Made by a program: the position numbers and the translations under genes | DNA from: Azolla caroliniana | Taxonomy: Eukaryota > Polypodiophyta | NCBI GenBank assembly: GCA_043228905.1 | Contig: JBHGNT010000015.1 | Span: 5,146,001-5,210,000, forward strand | Length of the DNA: 64,000 bases | Direction: 5' to 3' | Shown here: one piece after another, positions 33,088 to 43,508 of the stretch | How the letters are laid out: each line of letters starts with the position of its first letter | Position numbering within the stretch: the first letter of the stretch is position 1 | The notes under the pieces: model-generated | Database searches by the model: none | What the model was told of the DNA's origin: nothing | The model's input: the letters and a program-made list of their open reading frames with translations, nothing else

Positions 33088-34379
33088 TGTCTTGAAAATA
33101 CGTCACTATGTGCGAATCACGAGGCAGAACCATCGGGGTTCTGGACTACAAGGATTTAGTGCAACACGTACAATACAAGCAAAATTCACATATGAGACGA
33201 GTAGATGAGAGAAAACGTTTGTTTATCGCATAAGAAAATAGATTCTTTTTAAAATTCAAGAATATTGTTACAACGGGATAGAGATGAAAAGGAGAGATAA
33301 ATTTTTTTAAAGAAAAGAGCCAAATACCATATAAGGAGTGGTCCGATATCAATCTGAGAGAGATTTCTTCCCCAAGGAATGGGAGAGAGAAGAAGAAGAA
33401 TGGAAAAGGGAAAAAAAAACTAGAGGGAAAAAATGGGACATATATCCAGCTCTTTGTTGATCCTCCTTTCCAATGTTACTTTGCATGTCCCCTTTTAGTT
33501 GTACGACATCTATTTTTAGTTGCATGGCCTCTACTTTTAGTTGCATGCCTTTTACTTTTAGTTGCATGCCCTTGGCTTTTAGTTACATGCGACCGTCCGT
33601 ATAATTTGGCCAAATGACCCAATCATCCATAAAGTTTAGCACATGCGCAATCCGTACGTGCGTCGCAACCAAACCGTAGACACATCCGCTCGCAATGTAC
33701 GCATCCACGCACGCGTACGCCCGAAACTTGCACACGCGCATATGTCCGAAAACATCCACGCAACCATGCACACGGACATACGCCCGAAACTTGCACACGC
33801 ATCCATGCACACACATGTACGCCTGAAGCATCAACTGCGCAATCCGTACGTGCGTCGCAACCAAACCGTAGACACATCCGCTCGCAATGTACGCATCCAC
33901 GCACGCGTACGCCCGAAACTTGCACACGCGCATATGTCCGAAAACATCCACGCAACCATGCACACGGACATACGCCCGAAACTTGCACACGCATCCATGC
34001 ACACACATGTACGCCTGAAGCATCAACACGGCCGTGCATACGCGTGTACACCCGAAGCGTGCACAACACATAGTGTAGCCCAAGTCACCTTGAACATTTT
34101 ATCCTCCACACAATGATAGAATGAATATATTTTGGTTTCGCTTATATATCCTGGGTTCCAATGTTGTCCTATCTATGTGGGATATCTCACAGTTTTGTCT
34201 TTTCTTTCTTTCTTTTTTCAAACTTCACACTCACATAACTTGATACTTGTTTATCCGTTTCATGCATAGTAAAATACGCTATGACGCTCTTGAAGACATC
34301 TATCTACATGAATACATTAAGCTAATCTAAAATAATTATTTTACTATTTTTCATATCGTGTGTGAAAAACCACACGACA
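33088..34379 (-). repeat. 5' LTR of element B
   Basis: 1,292 bp with TG...CA ends. It holds 27-bp TTTTAGTTGCATG repeats (about 33490-33590) and a perfect 192-bp tandem duplication (33644-33835 and 33836-34027). The left LTR shows no such duplication. Confidence 0.9.
33644..34027. repeat. Perfect 192-bp tandem duplication
   Basis: 33644-33835 and 33836-34027 appear identical base for base; each is rich in CACGCA/ACGTACG steps. Length divisible by three lets open frames pass through both copies on each strand. The other LTR of B has a single, diverged version. Confidence 0.92.
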
Positions 34380-36217
34380 CCGTATAACTCCATTGCTTGG
34401 GTCGCCGCTCTAATCTTCCACCTATGCTTCGTGTTAATCGGCCACTTTCCCTTTTTATAAAAGTCCATGGACATAAGGTTGATCTCAGAGCCATGGTCGA
34501 TCAATGCTACAACTGGCTCTTTTCCATCTCTGACCCGTACCGTTGTCTTCGTTGTCGCTCTCGACCAATGCGACGTCGTATAGTGATTGTCCACATAGTC
34601 TTCATCTTCCTCGGGAACCCCAGTTGACAATGCATTTACAATCGCGGGCTTTGCCACTTCTTGCTCCGTTGAGAGCCGCTTCCTCTTCATTAGGTCAATG
34701 ATGACCTCGTGGAATTCTTTCTTGGCAATTCCGAGGACCTCTCGCAGAGTAAACTCTACGCCACTATCGAGGATCCTTTCCTCCACTACCTTCTCGAAGT
34801 CCGGTTCTTGTTCGATCTCCGAGCAAAGCTTGAAGTTGGGGGGGTTCCCCTTCTCTTTCCATCATTCATCGCGTGCTTGAGACTAGTTCGGCTCTTCACT
34901 TCTTCGTGCACCTGGAGTGTCGTATTTCCTTAATGGACCGACTCCCTCGTCATTTCCTACCTTCTTCTCTTCTACCATTACTTCGTAGTTTTGGCAAGCG
35001 GTTTTCACTAAGCCTGTCTTTTCTTCCATCGGATCCTTCCACCCGGTTGCCTCTTGGACCCTTCTTTCCGCTTCGTCCGTTTCTTCTCTTTTGAACTTTC
35101 CCTTACAGAGGCTTCCAAGGATTGATGGCCAAAAGTCAAACTCTTTCTCCTCTTTCCCCACTCGGATCCCAGTTGACGCCGAGTAGTGGACAACTTCAAC
35201 ATGTCGTGCTTCGGCCTCCTCCATTAGCCTTCTCATGCCCCCTCGGTCGTGATTCAATCCCAAGGAACGCCTTGTCTCCGTCGAATAGACCCTATTGTTC
35301 CAAAGATAGACAATATCCCTCCTTAGGGCCTCTGGAAAGTCTCCACACTCCCTTCGTAGGTGGTAGGGGTTGTCGCACTACATACATCTTTGCTCGAATA
35401 GGGGGCGTCGATCTTGAGGGCCACCACTCTCTCTCCTAGCTTGCGCTATTTGGAGATCTCACATCATCTTTGTGAGCTCTTCTATTGCCGACCCTCCTGA
35501 CGGTGCTTCCACGTTTCTCTCGGGGACGACCCTTGCATTTTCTTTCTCTCTTTCATGAGGTATTTTACCAACCCTGGGTTCGTGTGTCTCAGTAATGGAG
35601 CCCATGGATGTTTGGCCACTCAACGGAGACCCATCGTTCCATTCCCTTCTCTTATCGAAGCGACTACAAACCCATTTTACCATAGCCCAATCCGTCGTGA
35701 GCCCATCATCAGTTTCGAGGAGGGACCTCACCTTCTTTCAGTCTCGTGCATCAACAATCTTTATGAATAGTAGAACATTGCTTGTGTGAAGCACCATCCT
35801 ATCGAGAGCTGAGAGTCGCGCAAAGCGCTTCTCAAATTCTTGTAAAAGTACCACAATATTTCTCCCCTTGCCGGTAAGCTCAACCCACTCCATTAGATCC
35901 CTTTTCAAAATTCTAAGTGAGTCATCAAGGTCGTACTTCTCGAGGATTCTTTCTTCGAACTCCACTCGATTGCAATAGTCCGCTTGGATCTCGAGTACCG
36001 CTACGTGGATACTCGGCGTTACCACTCTACCAAATCCGGCTAGGTGCCTATCTTTGGGGAAGTTTTGCATAAGCATTTCGGCCTTATAGGCATCCAAGTA
36101 GCTAGTGATATCTCTTCCATTGAACCGATCCGTTGTGCTGACCACCGTCTCTATGGCCCGGTCTAGGCTGGTGATGCCTTCTCGGGAATTTACCAAGAGG
36201 TCCACCATCGCCGCCAT
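34380..36217 (-). pseudogene. Element A gag and protease
   Basis: 36217-35738 (LLVNSREGITSLDRAIETVV, ITSYLDAYKAEML, EFEERILEKYDL, FARLSALDRMVLHTSNVLLF) aligns with gag of B. 35731-35459 and 35263-34883 are the rest of gag; the zinc knuckle between them (C-M-stop-C-DNPYHLRREC, about 35355-35400) contains a stop. 34786-34380 is the protease region, with VVALIDHGSEINLMSMDFYK, again D-H-G. The frame is cut at 34380 where element B begins after MELYG. Confidence 0.85.
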
Positions 36218-36289
36218 CGCTTCAGCGAGTTATCCTCCTCGCATCTTGGTTCTCCCTTGCCGCCCTTTCACGTCGAGTTCACCAATTTA

Positions 36290-37826
36290 TGTCGCAAAGT
36301 TTCGCGCGCGTGTGTTATTTGAGCGAGACCATGGGGGTCTTGAACTAGGGAGTACTCAAGGGATAGAGAAGACCTGAGGTTCGCTTTACGACAATGCTAC
36401 TTCCCGACCCCTTCCCGAGCAAGGGCTTGTTGCCCTTTGTTTTGTGAGGCCGGTGGTTCTCGTTGATCACGACTCGTCGAACTTTCAAGATCACTACATG
36501 GGGAGAGGTGCATGGGCACGCCCGAAACGCTTCCTCGTCACAAGACGGCCGAATGTACAAGGAAGACACAAACACACACACAAAATGCTTGTACACCTTT
36601 ATGAGGAGGAGAGATGCATGGGCAAGCCCGAACGCTCCCTCGTCACGAGACGACCGAACGTACAAGGACGACAAAAACACACGCACCAAATGCTCGTACG
36701 CCTTTATGAGGAGGAGAGGTTCATGGGCAAGCCCGAAACGGTCCCTCGTCACAAGACGACCGAAAGTACAAGGAAGACACAAACACACGCACAAATGCTC
36801 GTACATCTTTATGAGGAGGAGATATGCATGGACACGCCCAAAACGCTCCCTCGTCACAAGACGGACGAATGTACAAGGAAGACACAAACACACGCACAAA
36901 TGCTCGTACACCTTTATGAGGAGGAGAGGTGCATGGGCAAGCCCAGAACGGTCCCCCATCACAAGACGGCTGAACGTACAAGGAAGACACAAACACACAC
37001 ACAAAATGCTCGTACGCCTTTATGAGGAGGAGAGGTCCATGGGCAAGCCAGAAACGCTCCCTCGTCACAAGACGGCCGAACGCACAAGGAGTACACAAAC
37101 ACACGCACAAGTGCTCGTACGTCTTTATGAGGAGGAGAGGTGCATGGGCACACCCGAAACGCTCCCTCGTCACAAGATGGCCAAACATACAAGGAAGATA
37201 CGAACAAAGAAAGAACGAAAGAAAGAAACACGAATGATATCGGCCAAAGAAATAAATACGTGTTTGATTCCAAGGCAAGAGGACCCTTTATAAAATAGGG
37301 TTTGATTACAATGGCAACTTATAGTTAACCACAAGCTCAATCAAAACATAAATACTAAATGCGCTTAGAGACAAGAGCAATTCTGAACACGGCGAAGATG
37401 AACACACAAGCACCACCAAAACGCCAATCCCAACGAACCACGACCACCCGAACAGCGAGCACATGGGCTCGCAACGACGAACGGGGCGGAGCAACGTTGA
37501 ACCAATGAAGCTTGGGCTCACGAGCACTTTGATTGCCGATGTGAAGAAGACGAGCACGCGGCGATGGGGGGATGAAGGGGTATGAGATGAAGAGAAGTGG
37601 TGAATAAGAAGATGAAGAGCTCCGAAGGAAAAATGACGATAGTCTCCTCCTTCCAAAATGTCCTCCCCAAATGAGCCCCCCTCGACCTCCTTTTATAGGA
37701 AAAAAAGAAGGAGGGGTCGCCAATTTTGTCTTCAATGAAAAAGGAATAAAATTCCTTAAATCACGCTGCATTGTAAGACTAGATTTGAATCGTGCACCTC
37801 TAGCTAGAAGTCAATGTGACTATCCA
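36290..37826 (-). repeat. 5' LTR of element A, inner part
   Basis: Starts TGTCGCAAAG beside the primer-binding region (36266-36287). It carries about seven copies of the 105-bp minisatellite (36495-37200; units near 36601, 36706, 36811, 36916, 37022, 37127 plus a partial first unit). It is interrupted at 37826 by element C and continues at 40173-40345. Confidence 0.88.
36495..37200. repeat. 105-bp minisatellite, second LTR (about 7 copies)
   Basis: Same unit as at 18426-19250 but with a different copy number and different order of variants, so the two arrays have changed length independently since insertion. Confidence 0.9.
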
Positions 37827-38679
37827 TGTCATGTGTATACAAAACCCAATAAGCTTTATGGTGATTTAAACCCATGACCTCCTCAAAGAAGGCATACAAC
37901 CCCATCCATTAAGATACATCATATTGTATATATTAAATAATAAATTCTATTATATGAATAGGAAATACATATAATAATATTATTGAAATGTCGCCACCTT
38001 GCATAGGCTAACGCATGATTGCCAAGGGGCATGCTTGCATGAATGCCAAGTGGCGATCATGTGTGCCGATGAGGTGGCGAGGATGCATGTTGTTGAGAAT
38101 CAAGCTCAACTTGGTCTAGTGTGTGAACTCATCTTGAGAGTGAATAGACACTCCAACGGTCAAGAGTCACCATTATGTCACCACTTTGTATTCTAGCATT
38201 TAGTATGAATCATAGAATCATATTCTATGACACATAACTTATGAGCTTTCACATTCCCCATGCTCCATGAGTCTTGTAGTTAATGAAGAGAGAGGGTGAC
38301 TATATAAAGCACCCTCCTCCCACCTTCTATAATGTTGAGTCTTTCTCCTTTGTTAATATACTTAACCTTGCGTATTCTCGGTGTCTTACTCCTTGTGTCT
38401 CTCATTCTCTCTCTCTCTCTCATACACACACACAGTTCATATCTATTCCGCTGCACAGAATCCATCTCTTGATTCTTTACACATGTATCCAAACCATGTT
38501 ATATAAACATGTATTTGACTATTGATGAACCATTCTGGTTCAACGCTAGTCTTCGACATATTCTTGTAAACATTGCTCTCGTTGTTAATACATTATCAAA
38601 TTCTTCTTATCTCTCTCATATATTTCGCTTCTCATTCTCTTCTTCATTTTAAAACTCGTTCCTAACTTTGGCCCTAACA
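37827..38679 (+). repeat. 5' LTR of element C
   Basis: 853 bp. Its last 200 bp (from ATATAAACATGTATTTGAC) match 40009-40167 closely. It includes (CT)n and (CA)n runs at 38398-38436. Confidence 0.82.
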
Positions 38680-38744
38680 GTTTGAACCAGAATTCTCCTA
38701 CCTTCTCTCTTTCTTCCTTGCTCTCTCTCTCTCTTTCATCGTAA

Positions 38745-38815
38745 TTAGCTTACCCTAGTGGTAAATCGATAACAATACAAGCCCTGTGTCTTGGGTTCGA
38801 AACCCAATTTCCTCA
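38745..38815 (+). repeat. tRNA-like (SINE-type) stretch, plus strand
   Basis: AATTAGCTTACCCTAGTGG resembles a Pol III A box and GGGTTCGAAACCC is a near-perfect B box about 35 bp later. No cloverleaf with good acceptor stem is seen, so it is a tRNA-derived relic in the leader of element C rather than a gene. Confidence 0.4.
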
Positions 38816-38867
38816 CCTCTCTATTATATACTTCATATATATCTCTATTTCACTAGATGCCACTGTG

Positions 38868-38935
38868 GAATGTAGGGGTTGAACCCATGATCACCTGATC
38901 TCCATTGGGCAACCTTACCAACTGAGCTACATCCA
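38868..38935 (-). pseudogene. tRNA-like relic, minus strand
   Basis: On the minus strand it reads GGATGTAGCTCAGTTGG ... GGGTTCAACCCCTACATTCC. It has a good A box, a good B box, a seven-pair acceptor stem (one G-U) and a T-arm. The anticodon arm does not fold well and no isotype can be given. It is followed by a (CT)n run at 38941-38960. Confidence 0.45.
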
Positions 38936-39025
38936 TCTAGGCTCTCTCTCTCTCTCTCTCTTTCTCTCTCACTCTCTTCTCCTTACTTCCTTCTCCTTGA
39001 GAATCTTGCCAAAGTTATCCTCTCC

Positions 39026-39985
39026 ATGGAGTCAGTTAGCAAGCAAGAGTATGCTTGAGTCGTCTTTGAACTAGAGCATCTCGCAAATAAGTTTGTGGTG
39101 TTAGAACAAGAGAATCAACTATTACTTGGAGATTTGCAACAAGTAAGCATAGAAAAGGCACAACAATATGATGAGTTATCAACACGTGTATTGCAACTCG
39201 AAACAACATTGCGGTCTCTTCATCAACAAGCTTCAATGCAACAACCTCTCCCAAAGAACCGAAGATTTGTTTGCCTGGGAAGTTCGATGGTAATCAATCA
39301 CAGTTTCGAGGGTTTCTAAACCAAGTATGTCTAGTAATTCATATGCACCCTAATAAGTATCCGACTGATGCAGCTCAAGTTGGACTACTTGGGACCCTCT
39401 TAATAGGAACTGCATTAGCGTGGTTTGCACCACTTCTAGAAAAGAAGTCTCCTCTTCTCCAAGACTTCGAAGGTTTTATTAGAGAATTTCAAGCAACCTT
39501 TGGAGACATTGATAGTGTTAGAAAAGCGATTAACAAGATTCGAAGACTGTGTCAAGGGGACCGTCCTGCCTCTGCCTATGCCACAGATTTCCGCCTCCTA
39601 GCTTGTGATATTCCGTGGGATGAAGAATTCTTAATGGATCAATTTCTCTATGGTCTAAGAAATGATGTAAAGGATTTGCTATTAACTTTTCTTGAAGATC
39701 CAAGATCACTTACAGTGCGATGTGACAACCGCTTATTCGAGGGACGTTCGGAGCGTCAATTAATGTCACGACCAAGAACGGATCAAACATATGCATTAGT
39801 AGTGGCCTCGACACCTACAAGCACTACCCAAAATTCACACATGATTCCATCAGGTGGTTCAAGTCCAATGGAGATCGATGTAACACGTCATCAAGGACCT
39901 TTATCTGAAGCTGAGAAGCAAAGACGTCAAGCAAACCGTCTATGTTTGTATTGTGGTGGTCTAGGACCATCGCGATCACATGTAT
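39026..39985 (+). pseudogene. Element C gag
   Basis: It starts MESVSKQEYA, with an early stop, then a coiled-coil-like stretch (EQENQLLLGDLQQVSIEKAQ). After a frame change near 39265 comes the capsid-like domain: PGKFDGNQSQFRGFLNQV, GLLGTLLIGTALAWFAPLLE, FIREFQATFGDIDSVRKAIN, RPASAYATDFRLLACDIPWD, FLYGLRNDVKDLLLTF. The CCHC zinc knuckle begins (CLYCGGLG) but is cut off by the jump into LTR sequence. This is a Ty3-gypsy gag (retrotrans_gag fold). Confidence 0.8.
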
Positions 39986-40172
39986 TTGACTATTGATGAA
40001 CCATGCTATATAAACATGTATTTGACTATTGATGAACCATTCTGGTTCAACGCTAGTCTTCGACATATTCTTGTAATACATTATCAAATTCTTCTTATCT
40101 CTCTCATATATTTTGTTTATCATTCTCTTCTTCATTTTAAACCTTGTTCCTAACTTTGGCCCTGACAATCCA

Positions 40173-40345
40173 CTAACCCATTAACTCTCTCTTACATAAT
40201 ATATAATTCTACCTCTATAAATTCTTGCATGTTTCCCCTCTACCTTTTATCTCTCATTTCTCTTAATTTTTGCACGAGCTTCTATACATCCTTCCCACCC
40301 CCCTTTCGCCGGTTTTTCCAACACTCGAGCACGCCACATCACGAG
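40173..40345 (-). repeat. 5' LTR of element A, outer part
   Basis: From CTAACCCATTAACTCTC to CGCCACATCACGA it matches 19841-20096 of the other LTR, with an internal deletion of about 80 bp before the CCCCCCTTTCGCC run. It continues the LTR cut at 37826. Confidence 0.82.
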
Positions 40346-41014
40346 AGCGTGCGTTGCTTGACCAAGAACGCTTCATTTCTTTAGGTCCTAGAACAGAAGG
40401 CTTTCAACGCATGGTGAACGTCCATGAATCGAGCAGAGAGACGAGCCAAACCGATGCCCGGGCTACAAAGAAGAACTATTGGAATGGGAGAGAAGATAAA
40501 TGGGGGATGCGGCGGGCGTCCGCCTATGGTCGTTAGGCGTACGTATGTGGTCTCTCATGGTCCAAGGCAGAGAAGTGAACTAGATTTTACATCGACGCAT
40601 GTGCAGCTCGTCGCGTGTATCCACTCAGAATTCTCTTCACTCTTACCATGGGTACGCCATGTGCCACCTCCGACCTATGACACGTGTATATCCTATACGT
40701 GTATATCCCCTCTCGATGGTTCTTTATACTCCTCTCGTTTCTCAGGGTAGTGGAAATCGGTGTTGTGTTGGTGTCCGAAACCATATTGTGCTTCCGCCAA
40801 ATCATTTTGCATAATATGCATGGCCGAGGGAAGCCACCAAAAAATAAGATGCTTCCGCCAAGCAAAATGCCGAGGGACCCTTAGCGCAACCGACGCTTCC
40901 GCCAAACATGGCCAACTTGACGATCAAGCATAAGCGCATCATTTGAGACGAATCCGCCATGAGCGACCAATGCTTCCGCCAAACGTGGACGACTTGATAT
41001 CACTGGATTGAGAT

Positions 41015-41176
41015 GGGGGCCGCGCGAACGCGAGCCCCTGCTGTCACAAATTATGACGTGCACTCTCCCGCTTGGGGAGATGCTAGGGCAAGCAGTCCCT
41101 CCGGTGGTGCAATGGAGGCACCGGCCCTAAGCCATCGGCCTTCTTGATCACCGATTGACCCCGCCCAGGTAAGTAT
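41015..41176 (-). ncRNA. U1 snRNA gene, copy 1
   Basis: The 162-nt RNA pairs with 5' splice sites in the spliceosome. Read on the minus strand the 5' end is ATACTTACCTGGG, the splice-site-pairing sequence. Stem-loop I carries GATCAAGAAGG (U1-70K loop; a common plant form has a T where the fifth A is here). Stem-loop II is CCTCC-ATTGCAC-...-GGAGG (U1A motif). Then come the Sm site ATAATTTGTG and stem-loop IV GGGGCTCGCG-TTCG-CGCGGCCCC with a UUCG loop. All landmarks of plant U1 are present in order. Promoter: USE 41231-41241 and TATA 41202-41208, on the minus strand. Confidence 0.97.
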
Positions 41177-43251
41177 GTTTTGGCTTAGCGCAACGCTCTC
41201 GTTTTATAGCCCCCTTGCTCTGCATCCTCTCTATGTGGGACGTTCTTATCTTGCGTCTGTGTATTCACCATGACACGCACGCACAACCGTCATCGCGCCA
41301 CCATCCTCTCACGTCAATCTACCCACTCACTATTGGTGGTTCACTTTAACCTCGTCCATGTTTAGCCCCTTCACGTTTCCGTTCATATCTATAGATCGCA
41401 CATCACACGCTCCAACCTCGCCTACCTTCTCCTTCTCGTAATTAATTTAAGTACAGCGGCTAGAGAGAAACCATGCGCGTCGTGACGTAGAACCGTGCGT
41501 CAATGGCCATGGGTTGCCGAAGCTGTAGAATAACAAAGGAGGGAAACACCGATGCGATGTCCATGTACAACCAACACGCTCGCACAATCCTTGAGCACTG
41601 GCCGAGACGTGAATCCACGCGTGCGTCGCTTGTGCAATCCCCGTCGACAGCCGAAGAACGTGAGGAGGATGAGGCGCATGTCTCACATCAGTCAATTTTG
41701 AGAATCACTTCCCGTCTCCCAAGCGCACAAATTGCGCAGATATGAGGAGGAGATACAACGCTTTCTAAAAGTTCGGAACGTCGGGAGCAAGAACTTCAAG
41801 TCGTGCGTTGCAAGCCCGGAGGAAACATAAGACGAAGCACGGAAATAGCAACAACGCAACCCTTGAGCTACATCAGGGTTGTTCTTCTGAATCATGTGCT
41901 TTATCGTCTTCTACATTATTTCTTCTCCCTTGCGTGTACATGTTGAAGCCATTATATTAACGTATAGATCGTTAGATCATGTTGCCTTGGCCATACTTTA
42001 TGCGTCGTATAAATCGTATGCGTGTTAAATGTATTGCTTGTGAGGTTTACGCCTACATTACGCATTACACTATCTACTCCGTTATTCGAAATCCATATAG
42101 TACATGTTTGATAGGAGATGTTGTCTCATGCGTGTATCAGGTCAATGGCTCAAACCTCATGTTTCATATACCCCTCCGGTCGCCGAGTGTCCGTAGAGCC
42201 CAAAGGCGTTTATTACGCGTCTCGATTGCATCGTCATTGGATTGCGTCTTTGTTTAAGATCCGTTTATGTATGCATATGGATGGGATCGCGTGTATGCCT
42301 ATGCGATGTTATACATGTCCTAGACATGTAGTGTGCATGTTCAGAATTTGTTATACGATATCGGTATCATATGCATGATGGTGTGTGTTTCGGGGTTTAG
42401 GGTCGCGGTGCCCACCCTCGCATTTCTGTGGGGAAGGTGCGGTGACCATCCTTATTTAACGAAATTAGTGCTACTACCCTCGGTCGCCCCGATTGTGCCA
42501 TATGTAAAAATTGCGCAAAGCATGGCCACGGTCGGTGTATGTTGCCTTGGATCATGGTGTCTTGCCCATTCCCCGCCCATTTAAGGGGAATTAGGGTTAG
42601 ACCCACTTCTCATTGGGTCGCCCTTACGAATCCCGCATCGAGTCTCCCGCGTTCGTTACTTGATTAGGGGGGCGTCACGAGACCATCATTGTGAAACGCA
42701 TTGGTCATGAGATAACCATGTGACGGGCCACACTAGCTTCAATGCGGAGAAGAGGGCGCGTGTCGGCGTGGCCATTCGGTTGCTCATTAGTGTGTGCCAT
42801 TGTCATGACGAGACTCGAGGTTGGGTAACGTGAAAACGTAGTTACCTAGATGCAACGATGCGGAACATATTTCCTTGAGGTTTACGCGCGCCGGTCGTTC
42901 AAGTAATTGTAAATTCTCTTTCCCTCGACATGCAGTGGGGCCTAATGATTTACTACGTGCAGACGGGTGGATCTCCATTACAATTCTCGCTCGATTCGGG
43001 AAGCTCACACGATTTCGTGAACGTTCGTTTGGTTCAGATATGGGGGCTTATAACCACCAATAACGAATCGCACCTATAAGGTGCACTTGGCGATGGGAGA
43101 GTATGTATATCCCGACTTGGTATAGGGATGGATAATAGGGTGGCTACAACCAAACAACAACAAATGTGGTCCCCACGATCGGCCAAGGTGGTTTCGATGC
43201 AATGAGAGGACAAAAGTTTGCTTTAAATGTTGAGATGATTATATAACGTAT

Positions 43252-43290
43252 ATCCCACATGGTGAGGCATGTTAGGGTGCAGCCTATAAG
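43252..43290 (+). promoter_or_regulatory. U2 promoter: USE plus TATA (one representative; repeated every 3,323 bp)
   Basis: ATCCCACATGG (43252-43262) matches the plant snRNA upstream sequence element RTCCCACATCG at 10 of 11 positions. After 22 bp comes TATAAG (43285-43290), 33 bp before the RNA start at 43318. The same pair precedes U2 at 46641, 49964, 53287, 56610, 59933 and 63256. Confidence 0.88.
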
Positions 43291-43317
43291 AAGCAAATCG
43301 GTTCTTCAAGAGAACTC

Positions 43318-43508
43318 ATACCTTTCTCGGCCTTTTGGCTAAGATCAAGTGTAGTATCTGTTCTTATCAGTTTAATATCTGATACGCGGCCTATCAGGCC
43401 GCACGATATTAACCTAATTTCTTTCATGGGGGCAGCTCTCGCTCAAGGCAGCTTGCTGCATTTGGGAGTTGCGTGCGTCGCCTCAGCCTTGCACTGATGT
43501 TGAGGTCA
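43318..43508 (+). ncRNA. U2 snRNA gene, copy 1
   Basis: This RNA pairs with the intron branch point in the spliceosome. It starts ATACCTTTCTCGGCCTTTTG as in other plant U2 genes. GTGTAGTATCTG contains the branch-point-pairing GTAGTA. The stem II region follows (TTCTTATCAGTTTAATATCTG), then a GC-rich stem-loop CGCGGCC-TATCA-GGCCGC(A), and a probable Sm site AATTTCTTT, which is less canonical than usual. Then come GGCAGCTTGCTGC (stem III) and a final stem-loop GCCTCA-GCCTTGCACTGATGT-TGAGGT whose loop carries TTGCAC (U2A'/U2B'' site). Length about 191 nt; the exact 3' end is inferred from the stem. It is preceded by USE 43252-43262 and TATA 43285-43290. Confidence 0.97.

Larger units (their letters stand above)
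26781..34379 (-). mobile_element. Gypsy-type retrotransposon B, inserted in element A
   Basis: The complete right LTR (33088-34379, TGTCTTGAAA to CACACGACA on plus) and the truncated left LTR (26781-27369) frame gag (33066-31672), protease (31650-31141), reverse transcriptase (30452-29619), RNase H (29421-28759) and integrase (28601-27641), all on the minus strand. PBS region TGGTGAACCCGACGTG; purine tract GTTTGGTGGGGGTGAATG. It interrupts element A at 34379/34380 in the protease-to-RT linker. The proteins of A and B are related, so they are two families of one lineage. Confidence 0.88.
37827..40167 (+). mobile_element. Gag-only gypsy-type element C with 5-bp target duplication
   Basis: Left LTR 37827-38679 (TGTCATGTG to CCTAACA, 853 bp); the right LTR survives only as its last about 183 bp (39985-40167, ending CCTGACA). 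Target duplication ATCCA at 37822-37826 and 40168-40172 is perfect and lies in the LTR of element A. A gag gene is the only coding part. The pol region and most of the right LTR are gone, apparently through one deletion joining gag to the LTR. Confidence 0.88.
18146..40345 (-). mobile_element. Gypsy-type retrotransposon A, host of a nested cluster (22.2 kb)
   Basis: LTR homology between 18146-20096 and the split copy 36290-37826 plus 40173-40345 defines the element. In minus orientation the order is 5' LTR, gag/protease (36217-34380), a large foreign block (about 23335-34379), reverse transcriptase/RNase H/integrase (23330-20243), 3' LTR. The primer-binding region next to the 5' LTR reads TTGGTGAACTCGACGTG. 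A purine tract GGTTTGGTGGGGGTGGATG precedes the 3' LTR. Both outer flanks are snRNA repeat-unit sequence, with an imperfect target duplication (CGCGT at 18141-18145, AGCGT at 40346-40350). The exact outer LTR end on the right is uncertain by a few bases. Confidence 0.85.

Noticed and set aside
33583-34083. A 166-codon Cys/His-rich repetitive protein
   Set aside because: The frame exists because of the 192-bp tandem duplication in an LTR; the reverse strand is open as well.
36721-37278. 185-codon minus-strand frame
   Set aside because: Same cause as the other minisatellite frames.
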